NCBI GenBank assembly: GCA_017398725.1
Contig: JAFQFA010000002.1
Coordinates: 228,430-292,429 of the forward strand
From: Oscillospiraceae bacterium
GTDB taxonomy: Bacteria > Bacillota > Clostridia > Oscillospirales > Oscillospiraceae
DNA length: 64,000 nt
Direction: 5' to 3'
In this document: positions 6,837-17,019 of the stretch, in pieces
Numbering within the stretch: position 1 is the stretch's first letter
Layout: each line of letters starts with the position of its first letter
Program-made: the position numbers and the translations under genes
Notes under the pieces: model-generated
Told to the model about the DNA's origin: nothing
Database searches by the model: none
The model's input: only the letters and a program-made list of their open reading frames with translations

Positions 6837-7696
6837 TGCAGGAACAGTTGAATATTCAGTGGTATCCGGGTCATATGACCAAAACCCGTCGCCAGATCGA
6901 AGCAGACCTGAAGCTGGTAGATGCCGTTTGTGAGATCGTCGATGCCCGTATCCCGGCTTCCAGTCGAAATCCGGATATTGATTCCATCTGCGGCTCAAAG
7001 CCCCGTGTGATCGTACTGAACCGCGCAGATCTTGCCGATCCGGAAGCAACAAAACAGTGGTTGGCTTATTATAAATCCAAAGGATTCTCCGCGTTGGCAA
7101 CGGATTGCAAGTCCAAGCGGGGTATCGGTGATTTCGTGCCTGCTGTCAGATCTGTTTTAAAAGAAAAGATCCAGCGCAATGAAGCAAAGGGTATGCATAA
7201 AGCTCTGAAAATTATGATTGTCGGTATTCCCAATGTTGGTAAATCAACTTTTATTAACCAGATTTCCGGCAGAAAGGGTGCAAAAGCCGAAAATCGTCCG
7301 GGTGTTACAAGAGGTAAGCAGTGGGTAACAGTAGATAACAGCTTGCTGCTTTTGGATACGCCCGGTATTCTGTGGCCCAAATTTGAGGATCCGCAGGTTG
7401 GCATGAAGCTGGCTTACACCGGTGCGGTAAAAGAAAATGTAATCGATACAGAAGAGCTTGCTTGCCACTTGATGGAGCTGTTCGGTCGCTATTATCCAAA
7501 CATTCTTGCTGATCGATACAAGGTGAAAATTGAAGGCGAAATGCCGGGTTATGAACTACTTGAGGCAGCCGGAAAGAACCGCGGCTATCTGCTCGCCCGG
7601 GGTGAGATCCACACGGAGCGTATGGCAAAGGTGCTTTTAGATGAGTATCGCGGCGGTAAATTAGGCCGCCTGACATTTGAGTTGCCGGAGGAATGA
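6836..7696 (+). CDS. ylqF: Ribosome biogenesis GTPase YlqF (RbgA)
   Basis: 286-residue circularly permuted GTPase required for late 50S assembly. The permuted motif order is visible: G4 (NRAD, about residues 62-65) precedes the P loop GIPNVGKST (about 129-137), followed by G3 DTPGI. The N-terminal YPGHMTKTRRQ segment is typical of the YlqF/YawG family. ATG overlaps the lepB stop (TGATG), implying coupled translation. Confidence 0.95.
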   Translation: MQEQLNIQWYPGHMTKTRRQIEADLKLVDAVCEIVDARIPASSRNPDIDSICGSKPRVIVLNRADLADPEATKQWLAYYKSKGFSALATDCKSKRGIGDFVPAVRSVLKEKIQRNEAKGMHKALKIMIVGIPNVGKSTFINQISGRKGAKAENRPGVTRGKQWVTVDNSLLLLDTPGILWPKFEDPQVGMKLAYTGAVKENVIDTEELACHLMELFGRYYPNILADRYKVKIEGEMPGYELLEAAGKNRGYLLARGEIHTERMAKVLLDEYRGGKLGRLTFELPEE

Positions 7697-7698
7697 TC

Positions 7699-8313
7699 AT
7701 GAGTCAGACAGATATGTGGCAATTTGAAAATCTTGCTTTGGAGAACGGTTTCCGGATGATCTGCGGTGTAGATGAAGCGGGCAGAGGACCGCTTGCAGGA
7801 CCTGTCTGTGCCGCAGCCGTTATCTTACCGCCTCATATTGAAATTCCCGGTTTGAATGACAGCAAAAAGCTTACCGATAAGAAACGCAGAGAACTTTTTC
7901 CGGTTATTCAGGAAAAGGCGTTGGCATACGGTATTGCCTTTGCTGATGAAAAAGAGATCGATACTGTCAATATCCTGCAAGCGACTTATTTGGCAATGCA
8001 GCGTGCCGTCAGTCAGCTAACATGTACACCGGACTATATTTTAGTAGACGGAAACAGAGCGCCGGATTTTCAAATTCCCGCTGAAACAGTTGTAAAAGGG
8101 GATAGTCTCAGTGCCAGTATCGCTGCAGCTTCTGTGCTTGCTAAGGTCACCCGGGACGATTTAATGCTCAAACTTGCGGAAGAATACCCGCAGTACAGAT
8201 TTGATATCCATAAAGGTTACGGTACAAAAGCCCATTATGAGGCGTTACGTACATACGGACCGAGCCCCATTCACCGACTGACTTTCCTAAAGAAATTCTA
8301 TGGCACGGAATAA
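7699..8313 (+). CDS. rnhB: Ribonuclease HII
   Basis: Cleaves RNA in RNA-DNA hybrids and excises misincorporated ribonucleotides. 204 residues. Acidic active-site motifs CGVDEAGRGPLAGP near the N-terminus and YILVDG further on match RNase HII. Of two candidate starts, ATG 7699 is preferred over ATG 7693 because GGAGG (7687-7691) is 7 nt from the former and only 1 nt from the latter. Confidence 0.95.
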   Translation: MSQTDMWQFENLALENGFRMICGVDEAGRGPLAGPVCAAAVILPPHIEIPGLNDSKKLTDKKRRELFPVIQEKALAYGIAFADEKEIDTVNILQATYLAMQRAVSQLTCTPDYILVDGNRAPDFQIPAETVVKGDSLSASIAAASVLAKVTRDDLMLKLAEEYPQYRFDIHKGYGTKAHYEALRTYGPSPIHRLTFLKKFYGTE

Positions 8314-8665
8314 TATTGTAGGCGCTTGGGGGGAATCGTTGGCAGCAGAATATCTCCGGAAGAAGCGCTATACTTTGGTTGCGGCAAATTATAGCTCCCG
8401 TTTCGGAGAGATCGACCTGATCGCACATAACCGCAAATACCTCGTATTTGTTGAGGTGAAACTGCGCAAATCGGCAGATTTTGCTGCAGCTGCGGAATTT
8501 GTGGACCATAAAAAACAGAACCGATTGAGATTGACTGCTCAGCTATATCTTGCCGAAAATCCAACCCATCTGCAGCCCCGTTTTGATGTTATTGAGATTT
8601 ATGCACCACAAGGGATCCGAACGGATAATCCCGTTATTAATCATATGGAGGATGCTTTCCAATGA
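8300..8665 (+). CDS. yraN: YraN/UPF0102 family nuclease-like protein
   Basis: 121 residues with the restriction-endonuclease-like core GEIDLIA...FVEVKLR. The family has the PD-(D/E)xK-type fold, but a cellular role is not firmly established; DNA repair or recombination has been suggested from structure. It overlaps rnhB by 14 nt and is itself overlapped (ATGA) by the dipeptidase gene, completing the conserved ylqF-rnhB-yraN block. Confidence 0.9.
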   Translation: MARNNIVGAWGESLAAEYLRKKRYTLVAANYSSRFGEIDLIAHNRKYLVFVEVKLRKSADFAAAAEFVDHKKQNRLRLTAQLYLAENPTHLQPRFDVIEIYAPQGIRTDNPVINHMEDAFQ

Positions 8666-9603
8666 ATTTTCCTGTTTTCGATTTGCATTGTGATACTGCA
8701 TATGTGTTAAGCGGTTTGTCCGGTAAACCAAAGGCTTCTCTTCGTAATAATGACGGTCATATTGATCTTTCTCGGGCAAGTACCCTAAGTAATTATGCGC
8801 AGTGCTTTGCCTGTTTTACCTCACCTTTGGAAAAATATAATCCAGTTGATGCATTTGAAAAGCAACTTTCTACAATTATCCGGGAAATTGAGACAAATGC
8901 TGATCTGATCCGCATTGCATATAACGCATCCGATATTGATGAGAATGCAAAAAACGGTATTATGTCTGCAATTCTAACAATTGAAGGTCCGGCTGGATTC
9001 GGTTTTGACCCTGAGTTGCTGGGTGACTTGTATAATGTAGGCTTTCGGATCACTACATTGGGATGGAATGAAAATAATCCGCTTACTGGATCCAATCAAA
9101 CGGGGGGCGGCTTGACGGATTTAGGAAGCGCATATGTTCGGGAAGCTCAGCGCTTGGGAATGCTGGTGGATGTTAGCCATATCAGTGATGAGGGTTTTTG
9201 GGATATTATGGATATTACCCAAGCACCGATCGTCGCTACCCATTCAAATAGTCGAAGCATTTGCGATGTCAGCCGTAATCTATCGGATGAAATGTTCCTT
9301 GCTATTTGCAGGACAGGCGGCGTGGCCGGAATCAATATGTATTCGGCTTTTGTCGGCGAAGATCCTACCCTTGACCGACTGTGCGATCATATTCTGCATT
9401 TCATGGAGCTTGATCCTTCCGGAAAACATATTTCCCTTGGTGGAGATCTGGACGGTTGTGATACCCTTTGCCACGGAATTGCCAATATCGCCGACTACCC
9501 GCGCATTGCAGGGCGACTGATCGAACGCGGCCTATCAGAGCAAACGGTGCAGGATATTTTTTGGAACAACGCCATGGAGGTGTTTAAAAAATGCTCTACA
9601 TGA
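8662..9603 (+). CDS. Membrane-dipeptidase-type (M19) zinc dipeptidase
   Basis: 313 residues. The M19 metal site is visible: FDLHCDTA at the N-terminus (HxD ligands), the bridging glutamate in TIEGP (about residue 113), VDVSHIS and ATHSNSR histidines, and GGDLDG near the C-terminus. It hydrolyses small dipeptides in the cytoplasm (no signal peptide). GGAGG at 8647-8651. The next gene starts 13 nt inside it. Confidence 0.92.
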   Translation: MNFPVFDLHCDTAYVLSGLSGKPKASLRNNDGHIDLSRASTLSNYAQCFACFTSPLEKYNPVDAFEKQLSTIIREIETNADLIRIAYNASDIDENAKNGIMSAILTIEGPAGFGFDPELLGDLYNVGFRITTLGWNENNPLTGSNQTGGGLTDLGSAYVREAQRLGMLVDVSHISDEGFWDIMDITQAPIVATHSNSRSICDVSRNLSDEMFLAICRTGGVAGINMYSAFVGEDPTLDRLCDHILHFMELDPSGKHISLGGDLDGCDTLCHGIANIADYPRIAGRLIERGLSEQTVQDIFWNNAMEVFKKCST

Positions 9604-10535
9604 CAACCAGAGACGATCATGATGCATTTACATCCCACAAAGCATTGCTTGAAAATAGCGCACCGGACGGCGGGCTGTATATTCCCTATAAACTGCCGAT
9701 GTTTTCAAAAGAACAAATATCGAGTTTTATCAATCTCAGCTTCGCAGAAACAGTAGCAAAAATGTTAAATCTATTCTTTTCTGCCCAACTCAACAGTTGG
9801 GATATTGACTTCTGTCTGGGCAGAAACCCTTTGAAATTAGGATATCCCGGTCGTAAATCAGTAGTTTTAGAAACATGGCATAATCCCGGCAGGTCCTACG
9901 CCTACGCAGCAAACAGCCTGAACACCCTCTTAATAAAAGACAAGAAAGGACAGGTAAGTAGTTGGACCGGCGTTGCGATCACGATTGCTTTTATGTTCGG
10001 TGCGTACGTGGAGCTTTGCAAAGAAAATATCTTGCAACCTCATGATTCCTTTGATATCTGCGTCCGTGCCGGAGATTTTACTGAACCGGCCGCAGCACTG
10101 TATTGCAAACAAATGGGCTTGCCTATACAAAAAATCATTATCTGCACAAAGGAAAACAGTGCAGTATGGGATCTCGTGAATCACGGACAGTTTGGTACCG
10201 CGCTGCTTCACCCGAAACAGAAGCTGGGTATGGAACGATTGATTCGTTCGATCTTTGACAGCACAGAGGTAGCCCATTACAAAGCAGCTTGTGAACGGCA
10301 TGGTGTTTACACCCTCTCTGAGGAAAATAATCTTGTGCTGGCTGAACATATTTTTGCTGCAGTAATCGGCAGTGAACGTTCAAACAATTTTGCCGGTAAC
10401 GTTTTTAATGCTTGCGGTTATCCGCTGGATCCGGATGCAGCAATTTGTTATGCCGGCGTTCAGGATTACCGGGCAAAAACCGGGCAGGGGAGTCTTGCTG
10501 TTCTTTTTGGTCATATAGCGCAATCTGATTCTTGA
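9591..10535 (+). CDS. Threonine-synthase-like protein lacking the PLP lysine
   Basis: 314 residues aligning by eye to ThrC: an N-terminal TTRDDHDAF...DGGLYIP corresponds to the STRG...DGGLYVP start, and a mid-region RAGDFTEPAAALYCKQMGLPI corresponds to the TGNFGD...AKKMGLP segment. The segment normally reading LELFHGPTxAFKD is LETWHNPGRSYAY, so the Schiff-base lysine position is Ala104 and the following Asp is Tyr. The protein is also shorter than ThrC (over 400 residues). It should not make threonine by the PLP mechanism; a regulatory or other role is inferred. It overlaps the dipeptidase gene. Confidence 0.75.
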   Translation: MLYMTTRDDHDAFTSHKALLENSAPDGGLYIPYKLPMFSKEQISSFINLSFAETVAKMLNLFFSAQLNSWDIDFCLGRNPLKLGYPGRKSVVLETWHNPGRSYAYAANSLNTLLIKDKKGQVSSWTGVAITIAFMFGAYVELCKENILQPHDSFDICVRAGDFTEPAAALYCKQMGLPIQKIIICTKENSAVWDLVNHGQFGTALLHPKQKLGMERLIRSIFDSTEVAHYKAACERHGVYTLSEENNLVLAEHIFAAVIGSERSNNFAGNVFNACGYPLDPDAAICYAGVQDYRAKTGQGSLAVLFGHIAQSDS

Positions 10536-10546
10536 GGTGATATGAA

Positions 10547-11239
10547 TTGGCACTGTACGCAATCGGCGATCTGCACTTAAGTAACACAACTACAGAAAAA
10601 CCGATGGACATATTCGGCGGTGCATGGATCGGTTATATGGAAAAGCTCAAGGATGGTCTGTCGATTATACAGCCGGAAGATACACTTGTTCTGCTTGGAG
10701 ATCTTTCTTGGGCACTGGACCTTACACAGGCCAAGGATGATTTTGCGTGGATCAATCAAATTCCCGGTCGTAAAATCATTCTGAAGGGCAACCATGATTA
10801 TTGGTGGAATACAGTTTCCAAATTCAACAAATTCTGTCAGGAAAACGGCTATACTGACATGCACATTCTGAACAATAATCATTTCGAGTATGAAGGTATG
10901 GCTATTTGCGGAACAAGAGGTTGGTTCTTTGAAGAAGAACGGGGCAGTGCACAAGACGAAAAAGTGTTTAAGCGGGAGCTTTTGCGATTGGAAACATCCC
11001 TAAAATCCGCCGGCGATCTTCCAAAAACTGTTTTTTTACATTATCCGCCAAAGTATAAAGGCTATGAATGTTTACCGATATTGGATCTTTTGAAAAAGTA
11101 TGATGTTCGCCGTTGTTATTACGGTCATTTGCACGGTGCCAGCCATGGTTTAGCAATGGAAGGCCTGTGGGATGGTATTGAGTTCAGACTTGTTTCTGCA
11201 GATAAGCTGAATTTCTGTCCGCTGCTTGTAAATATGTAA
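10547..11239 (+). CDS. Calcineurin-like metallophosphoesterase
   Basis: 230 residues with the full dimetal set: GDLHLS, LLGDLSW, KGNHDYWW, FLHYPP and YGHLHGASH. The substrate is unknown; close families include cyclic-nucleotide and general phosphodiesterases. Translation starts at TTG 10547 with AGGTGA 6 nt upstream; an ATG at 10542 is in another frame. It lies 11 nt after the threonine-synthase-like gene and is probably the last gene of that operon. Confidence 0.88.
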   Translation: MALYAIGDLHLSNTTTEKPMDIFGGAWIGYMEKLKDGLSIIQPEDTLVLLGDLSWALDLTQAKDDFAWINQIPGRKIILKGNHDYWWNTVSKFNKFCQENGYTDMHILNNNHFEYEGMAICGTRGWFFEEERGSAQDEKVFKRELLRLETSLKSAGDLPKTVFLHYPPKYKGYECLPILDLLKKYDVRRCYYGHLHGASHGLAMEGLWDGIEFRLVSADKLNFCPLLVNM

Positions 11240-11257
11240 AGATTTTGAAGAAAAGTG

Positions 11258-11286
11258 TAGACAATCCGCGTATTCTTTGATAGAAT
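11258..11286 (+). promoter_or_regulatory. Sigma-A promoter of the tig-clp-lon region
   Basis: TAGACA (11258-11263), 17 bp, TAGAAT (11281-11286), then a leader of about 57 nt to the tig ATG. No CtsR or CIRCE heat-shock operator is visible here. Confidence 0.6.
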
Positions 11287-11349
11287 ATTTCGGATGCAAA
11301 TAACACAAGACAGGCCGTAATACGACCTGATAATTGGGAGGATACAAAA

Positions 11350-12651
11350 ATGAACGTTAAGAGCATTGAGAAAAAGGGTAATGAAGCAACCATCGTTGTC
11401 GAGATCGACAAGGAACTGATGGAATCCGGTGTTCAGAAGGCCTATATGAAGGCACGCAAGAACATTATGATCCCCGGCTTCCGCAAGGGCAAGGCCCCCC
11501 GCAAGATGATCGAGGCAATGTACGGTGCCCATGTTTTCTATGAAGATGGCCTTGAGGAGATTTTCCCCGAGGTTTATGAAGAAGCAGTTGTTAAGCAGGA
11601 TGTGAAGGCCGTAGGCCGTCCCAGCTTGGCTGATCTGCAGATCAGTGACGACAATATCGTCACCATCACTCTGACCACCGAGACCTATCCCGAGGTTACT
11701 TTGGGTGATTACAAGGGCATTGAGGTTGAAAAGGCAGAGGCTGTCGTTACCGATGAGCAGGTTGAGGCCGAACTGGACCGCATGGCTCAGAACGTTGCTT
11801 CCACCGAGACCGTGGAGCGTGCCGCCGAGATGGGCGATACTGCTAACATTGATTTTGAAGGCTTCGATAATGGCGTTCCCTTCGAGGGCGGCAAGGGCGA
11901 AGGCTTTGATCTGAAGCTGGGTTCCGGTTCCTTTGTTCCCGGTTTTGAGGAGCAGGTCGTTGGTATGGCTGCCGGCGAAGAGAAGGATGTCGATATCACT
12001 TTCCCCGCTGACTACAAGGCAGATCTGGCCGGCAAGCCTGTTGTCTTCCATGTAAAGGTGAACAAGGTTACTGTGACCAACGTTCCTGCAAAGGACGACG
12101 AGTTTGCTAAGGATGTTTCCGAGTTTGAGACTTTGGACGCTTTGAAGGCTGATATCCGCGCCAAGGCTCTGGAAAATGCACAGAAGCAGATCAACTCCGC
12201 TTTTGAGCAGGCATGCGTAGAGAAGGCTGCCGAGAACACCACCGTTGACATGCCCAAGGCACTGGTTGAGGCTGAACTGGACAACCAGATGGAGCGTTTC
12301 GGCTATCAGCTGCAGATGAGTGGTTACTCCATGGATGCTTACGCCAAAATGATGGGCGGCGATATGGCAACCATGCGCAATGCATTCCGTCCCGCTGCTG
12401 AAAAGCAGGCTAAGATCAACGTGACTCTGGCTAAGATCGTCGAGACTGAGGGTGTCACCGTATCCGAGGACGAGATCAACGCAGAATTGGAGTCCATGGC
12501 TAAGCAGTATGATCTGGAGCTGGAGAAGATCAAGGAAATGGTTCCCGTTGAAGAGATCAAGACCAGCTTGGAGACCCGTAAGGCTGTTAAGCTGATTGTG
12601 GATGCAGCTGTTGCAGTTGCTCCTAAGAAGGAAGAGGAAAACAAGGAATAA
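11350..12651 (+). CDS. tig: Trigger factor
   Basis: Ribosome-associated chaperone and prolyl isomerase, 433 residues. The N-terminal ribosome-binding domain carries the signature GFRKGKAPRKM (about residues 44-54). The FKBP domain follows at about 155-245 (DFEGF, FVPGFEEQ), and the rest is the helical C-terminal chaperone domain. Codon use is markedly GC-rich and uniform, consistent with high expression. It is followed by clpP, clpX and lon, a common Clostridia arrangement linking folding and proteolysis. Confidence 0.97.
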   Translation: MNVKSIEKKGNEATIVVEIDKELMESGVQKAYMKARKNIMIPGFRKGKAPRKMIEAMYGAHVFYEDGLEEIFPEVYEEAVVKQDVKAVGRPSLADLQISDDNIVTITLTTETYPEVTLGDYKGIEVEKAEAVVTDEQVEAELDRMAQNVASTETVERAAEMGDTANIDFEGFDNGVPFEGGKGEGFDLKLGSGSFVPGFEEQVVGMAAGEEKDVDITFPADYKADLAGKPVVFHVKVNKVTVTNVPAKDDEFAKDVSEFETLDALKADIRAKALENAQKQINSAFEQACVEKAAENTTVDMPKALVEAELDNQMERFGYQLQMSGYSMDAYAKMMGGDMATMRNAFRPAAEKQAKINVTLAKIVETEGVTVSEDEINAELESMAKQYDLELEKIKEMVPVEEIKTSLETRKAVKLIVDAAVAVAPKKEEENKE

Positions 12652-12702
12652 TTTTCCTTTCCAATGGTTAGAATGTTTCAAACCCTGAAAGGAGACATGA
12701 CC

Positions 12703-13284
12703 ATGAGTTTTATTCCCTATGTTGTTGAACAGACCAGCCGCGGAGAAAGAAGTTACGATATTTTCTCCCGGCTGCTCAACGATAGAATCATTTTTCTGTC
12801 TGAGGAAGTAAATGATACTACCGCAAGCTTGATCGTTGCCCAGCTTCTGTATCTGGAGGCGCAGGACCCGGACAAAGATATTCAGTTTTATATCAACAGT
12901 CCCGGTGGCAGTGTTACTGCCGGTATGGCCATTTACGATACAATGCAGTACATTAAGTGCGATGTTGCTACAATCTGTGTTGGTATGGCCGCTTCCATGG
13001 GCGCATTCCTGCTTTCCGCAGGCACGAAGGGCAAGCGCATGGCGCTGCCTAATTCCGAGATCATGATCCACCAGCCTTCTGCAGGCACACAAGGTCAGAT
13101 CACCGATATGGCAATTCATATGAAGCGCTTGGAGACGATCAAAGCCCGGATGAACCGCATTTTGGCGGATAACACCGGCAAATCCGTCGAACAGGTCACA
13201 GAAGCCTGTGAGCGCGATAACTTTATGACCTCTGATGAGGCGGTTGCTTTCGGTATCATCGACAAGGTGATCGAGCATCACTGA
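12703..13284 (+). CDS. clpP: ATP-dependent Clp protease proteolytic subunit
   Basis: Serine protease barrel that works with ClpX. 193 residues from ATG 12703; this start is preferred because AAAGGAG ends 8 nt upstream, while upstream ATGs at 12664 and 12697 lack spacing. The catalytic triad is visible as Ser98 (GMAASMGA), His123 (IHQP) and Asp171 (ERDNFM). clpX follows by 25 nt. Confidence 0.97.
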   Translation: MSFIPYVVEQTSRGERSYDIFSRLLNDRIIFLSEEVNDTTASLIVAQLLYLEAQDPDKDIQFYINSPGGSVTAGMAIYDTMQYIKCDVATICVGMAASMGAFLLSAGTKGKRMALPNSEIMIHQPSAGTQGQITDMAIHMKRLETIKARMNRILADNTGKSVEQVTEACERDNFMTSDEAVAFGIIDKVIEHH

Positions 13285-13309
13285 TCCTTAGAAAGGCGGT
13301 AACCGTTCC

Positions 13310-14545
13310 ATGGCAAAACAAGAGCAAAAGTCCCTTTGCTGCTCTTTTTGCGGCAAGCCGGAGTCTCAGGCTCGCTTGATCGCAGGTCCCGGTGTTTATA
13401 TTTGCAGCGATTGTGTGGATGCTTGCTGCGATTTGCTCCGGGAGGACCAGTCAAATACTGATCAGCCGCAAAATTTGCCCACTCCTATGGAGATGAAGGC
13501 TTATATGGACAGCTATATCATCGGGCAGGATGACGCTAAAATGGCGCTGGCTGTTGCTGTCTATAACCACTACAAACGTATTTATTTTGCTGGCCAGACC
13601 GATGTAGAGCTCCAAAAGAGCAATATTCTGATGATCGGTCCCACCGGAAGCGGCAAAACATTGTTTGCACAAACACTGGCCAAGTTTTTAAATGTTCCCT
13701 TCGCAATCGCGGATGCAACAACATTGACGGAAGCCGGCTATGTGGGTGATGATGTTGAGAACATTCTGGTTCGCTTGCTTCAGGCTGCTGATTTCGATGT
13801 AGAACTTGCACAGCGCGGTATTATCTACATCGACGAAATGGACAAGATCGCCCGCAAGAGCGAAAATACATCCATAACCCGTGATGTTTCCGGTGAAGGT
13901 GTGCAGCAGGCACTGCTGAAGATACTGGAAGGAACGGTTGCCAGTGTTCCCCCGCAGGGTGGACGTAAACACCCGCAGCAGGAAACCATCAAGGTCGATA
14001 CAAAGAACATTCTCTTTATCTGCGGCGGTGCTTTTGACGGCTTGGATAAAATAATCGAAGCCAGAACAGACCGTTCTGCAATCGGCTTTGATGCACCGGT
14101 GGAAAGCAAGAAGAACCGCGACATTGGAAAGCTTTTTGCGCAAGTACAACCCCATGACCTTTTGAAATTCGGTATTATTCCCGAATTGGTCGGCAGAATG
14201 CCCGTAATCACAACACTGAAGGATCTGAAAAAGGAAGATCTGATTCGCATTCTCACAGAACCGAACAATGCTTTGACCAAGCAGTATGCAGCATTGCTGG
14301 AAATGGATCATGTTCAACTGGAGATCCAACCGGAAGCACTGGACGAGATTGCACAAAAAGCTATTGAACGGCAAATCGGTGCAAGAGGTTTGCGTGCAGT
14401 TATGGAGCAGATCATGATCAAGATCATGTACACGATCCCCTCTGATTTGACCATTAAAAAGGTTATTGTTACCCCTCAGTGTGTAAATGGCGCAGAAGCA
14501 ACCCTTGTGCGGGATGCTGCAAATCCCAGAAGACCGATGATCTAA
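13310..14545 (+). CDS. clpX: ClpX unfoldase
   Basis: AAA+ ATPase that unfolds substrates into ClpP. 411 residues. The N-terminal zinc-binding domain CSFCGK...CSDCVDAC occupies about residues 14-45. Walker [12 protein letters not shown] is near 107-117, the pore loop region GYVGDD near 143, Walker B YIDEMDKI near 176, and the RIGARGLR-like sensor-2 segment ([12 protein letters not shown]) near 360. Normal length; a terminator follows. Confidence 0.97.
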   Translation: MAKQEQKSLCCSFCGKPESQARLIAGPGVYICSDCVDACCDLLREDQSNTDQPQNLPTPMEMKAYMDSYIIGQDDAKMALAVAVYNHYKRIYFAGQTDVELQKSNILMIGPTGSGKTLFAQTLAKFLNVPFAIADATTLTEAGYVGDDVENILVRLLQAADFDVELAQRGIIYIDEMDKIARKSENTSITRDVSGEGVQQALLKILEGTVASVPPQGGRKHPQQETIKVDTKNILFICGGAFDGLDKIIEARTDRSAIGFDAPVESKKNRDIGKLFAQVQPHDLLKFGIIPELVGRMPVITTLKDLKKEDLIRILTEPNNALTKQYAALLEMDHVQLEIQPEALDEIAQKAIERQIGARGLRAVMEQIMIKIMYTIPSDLTIKKVIVTPQCVNGAEATLVRDAANPRRPMI

Positions 14546-14561
14546 GTAAATTATTATGCAA

Positions 14562-14586
14562 GGGGGTAGAAATCTACCCCCTTTTT
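14562..14586 (+). terminator. Terminator between clpX and lon
   Basis: GGGGGTAG/CTACCCCC stem with an AAAT-type loop and a TTTTT tail. It separates clpX from lon, although read-through is possible since no clear lon promoter is seen. Confidence 0.75.
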
Positions 14587-14607
14587 ACCCCCTAAGGAGG
14601 GCTTATT

Positions 14608-17010
14608 ATGAAAGAAATCTACGCAGGCTCCAATATGCCAATTCTGGCATTACGGGGCATTGCTGTATACCCGGACCAAACTGTTCATTTCGATATTGGT
14701 AGAATGAAGTCCGCTTTGGCCCTTGAAGCAGCCATGAAAAAAGATCAAATTCTCCTTTTGGTACCTCAAAAGGACCTTTTGGATGAGGATCCCGATCTTT
14801 CCGGCTTATACCCAGTTGGAACTGTTGTCCGGATTAAGCAGATATTAAAACCGCAAGGTGATAATATTCGTGTACTTGTGGCCGGCATTCACCGTGCAAA
14901 AATTACGGAATTGACCCAAAATGCACCGTACCTTTCCGGCACGGTAGAAGCATTGGATTCGATGCCTTACACCGAAAGCCTTCGTACGAAGGCAATGCGC
15001 AGAGAAGCGGTGGCGTTATACGGCAGCTATATGGATGTTGCAGAGCATCCTGCGCAAGGCGTTCACTTAAAAATTATTGCATCGGATGATTGCGGCTATA
15101 TTGCAGACACGATTTCTCAAAACGCCGGTTTTGACTATCGGGATAAGGCCAAGCATCTTTGCCAGTTGAATCCGGTGCGCCGCTTGGAAAATGTCCTTCG
15201 ATGCCTCCATATGGAGGTACAGATGCTGCAGCTGGAGTCTGATATTCAGGAGCGCACGAAAGTCCTGATTGATCAAAATCAAAGAGATTACTATCTGCGA
15301 GAACAAATTAAGGCAATCCGTGAAGAGCTGGGTGAAGCAGATGAGCATGAGGAATTCTCTGAGTATGAGAAAAAGGTCCTTATGCTGAATCTCCCTCAGG
15401 AATCGGAGCAGAAACTTTTAAAAGATGTCGCCCGACTTAAAAAGCAGCCCTTCGGGTCTTCCGAAGCTTCTGTATTGCGCAACTATCTTGACACAGTACT
15501 GGAGCTACCTTGGAACACAAAAACAAAGGAGCGCATTGATATCGGGGCAGCAAAGAAAATCCTCGACAAAGACCACTATGGCATGGATAAGGTAAAAGAA
15601 CGGATCTTGGAAACATTGGCCGTTCGGCAGCTGGCTCCCGAAATGCCGCCGCAGATTCTGTGTCTGGTTGGCCCTCCCGGTGTTGGCAAGACATCTGTAG
15701 CCTATTCCATCGCCCGTAGCTTAAACCGAAAAATGGCACGTATCGCGTTGGGTGGCGTTCATGATGAAGCAGATATCCGCGGACACCGAAAAACCTACGT
15801 AGGCGCGATGCCCGGACGGATTCTTTCCGCCATGATCCAAGCCGGAAGCTGTAATCCTGTTTTGCTGCTGGATGAGGTTGACAAAATGGGTTCTGATCAT
15901 CGCGGTGATCCCGGTGCAGCCTTGTTAGAGGTTTTGGACGGCGAGCAAAACAAGACATATAGAGATCATTATCTTGAAATCCCCTTTGATCTAAGCGATG
16001 TCATGTTTATCACCACTGCAAATACAACCGATACGATTCCCAGACCCTTACTTGACCGCATGGAAATTATTGAGTTGGGATCCTATACAGATGAAGAAAA
16101 GCGCATGATCGCTAAAAATCATCTGGTTCCGAAGCAATTGAAAAACCATGGTTTGAAGAAGTCCCAGCTGCGCATATCCGAGGATGCCATCCGTGAGGTG
16201 ATCCGTTGTTATACGAAAGAATCCGGCGTAAGAAAGCTTGAGCGTAATATTGCGCAAATCTGCAGAAAAGCGGATATGATTTTACTGGATGACCCGGAGC
16301 GCAAAACAGTGGCTGTTTCCGGCAGCAATCTGGAGCAGTTTATCGGACAGCGGAAATATCTTCCCGACCGAATCCCGGGAGCTGATCAGATCGGCTTAGT
16401 GACAGGTCTTGCTTGGACATCTGTCGGCGGTGAAACTTTGGAAGTAGAAGTCAATGTCATGGACGGAACTGGTAAGCTGGAATTAACCGGCAATTTGGGT
16501 GATGTAATGAAGGAATCCGCTCATGCCGCAATCAGCTACATTCGCGCGAATGCAAATAAACTTTCTGTTCCCACTGACTTTTATAAAACCAAAGACATTC
16601 ATGTGCATTTCCCCGAGGGCGCTGTACCCAAGGACGGACCTTCTGCCGGTATCACTGTTTGTACTGCGATTGTATCAGCGTTGACAGACACAACCGTTCG
16701 CTCTGATGTGGCAATGACCGGTGAGATCTCTATCCGCGGTCGTGTTCTGCCGATCGGCGGCTTAAAAGAGAAGACAATGGCCGCTTTGCGCAACGGAATC
16801 CGGACTGTCATCATTCCTAAGGATAACGAAAAAGACCTTGCTGATATTGACCCCATTGTTCGCAATGCACTGAACTTTATTGCAGTTTCCCATGTAAATG
16901 AAGTGCTGGATGTAGCCTTAAATCGTGTAAATGAACTGGATCCCTCGATTATTAAGGACATCCCGCAGGAAGCCCGAAGAAAAGCAAGAAATAATTATAT
17001 TCAGCAGTGA
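14608..17010 (+). CDS. lon: ATP-dependent protease Lon
   Basis: Single-chain AAA+ serine protease of 800 residues. N-terminal LON substrate-binding domain (about 1-200), ATPase with Walker [10 protein letters not shown] near 352-360 and [10 protein letters not shown], then the protease domain with the Ser-Lys dyad: the serine in [10 protein letters not shown] (about 676) and the lysine in [10 protein letters not shown] (about 719). TAAGGAGGG precedes the ATG. engB follows by 9 nt. Confidence 0.97.
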   Translation: MKEIYAGSNMPILALRGIAVYPDQTVHFDIGRMKSALALEAAMKKDQILLLVPQKDLLDEDPDLSGLYPVGTVVRIKQILKPQGDNIRVLVAGIHRAKITELTQNAPYLSGTVEALDSMPYTESLRTKAMRREAVALYGSYMDVAEHPAQGVHLKIIASDDCGYIADTISQNAGFDYRDKAKHLCQLNPVRRLENVLRCLHMEVQMLQLESDIQERTKVLIDQNQRDYYLREQIKAIREELGEADEHEEFSEYEKKVLMLNLPQESEQKLLKDVARLKKQPFGSSEASVLRNYLDTVLELPWNTKTKERIDIGAAKKILDKDHYGMDKVKERILETLAVRQLAPEMPPQILCLVGPPGVGKTSVAYSIARSLNRKMARIALGGVHDEADIRGHRKTYVGAMPGRILSAMIQAGSCNPVLLLDEVDKMGSDHRGDPGAALLEVLDGEQNKTYRDHYLEIPFDLSDVMFITTANTTDTIPRPLLDRMEIIELGSYTDEEKRMIAKNHLVPKQLKNHGLKKSQLRISEDAIREVIRCYTKESGVRKLERNIAQICRKADMILLDDPERKTVAVSGSNLEQFIGQRKYLPDRIPGADQIGLVTGLAWTSVGGETLEVEVNVMDGTGKLELTGNLGDVMKESAHAAISYIRANANKLSVPTDFYKTKDIHVHFPEGAVPKDGPSAGITVCTAIVSALTDTTVRSDVAMTGEISIRGRVLPIGGLKEKTMAALRNGIRTVIIPKDNEKDLADIDPIVRNALNFIAVSHVNEVLDVALNRVNELDPSIIKDIPQEARRKARNNYIQQ

Positions 17011-17019
17011 GGAATACCA

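Noticed and set aside
11125-13281. A 718-codon reverse open frame over tig and clpP
   Set aside because: Antisense shadow caused by the strong codon bias of tig and clpP; no recognisable protein features.
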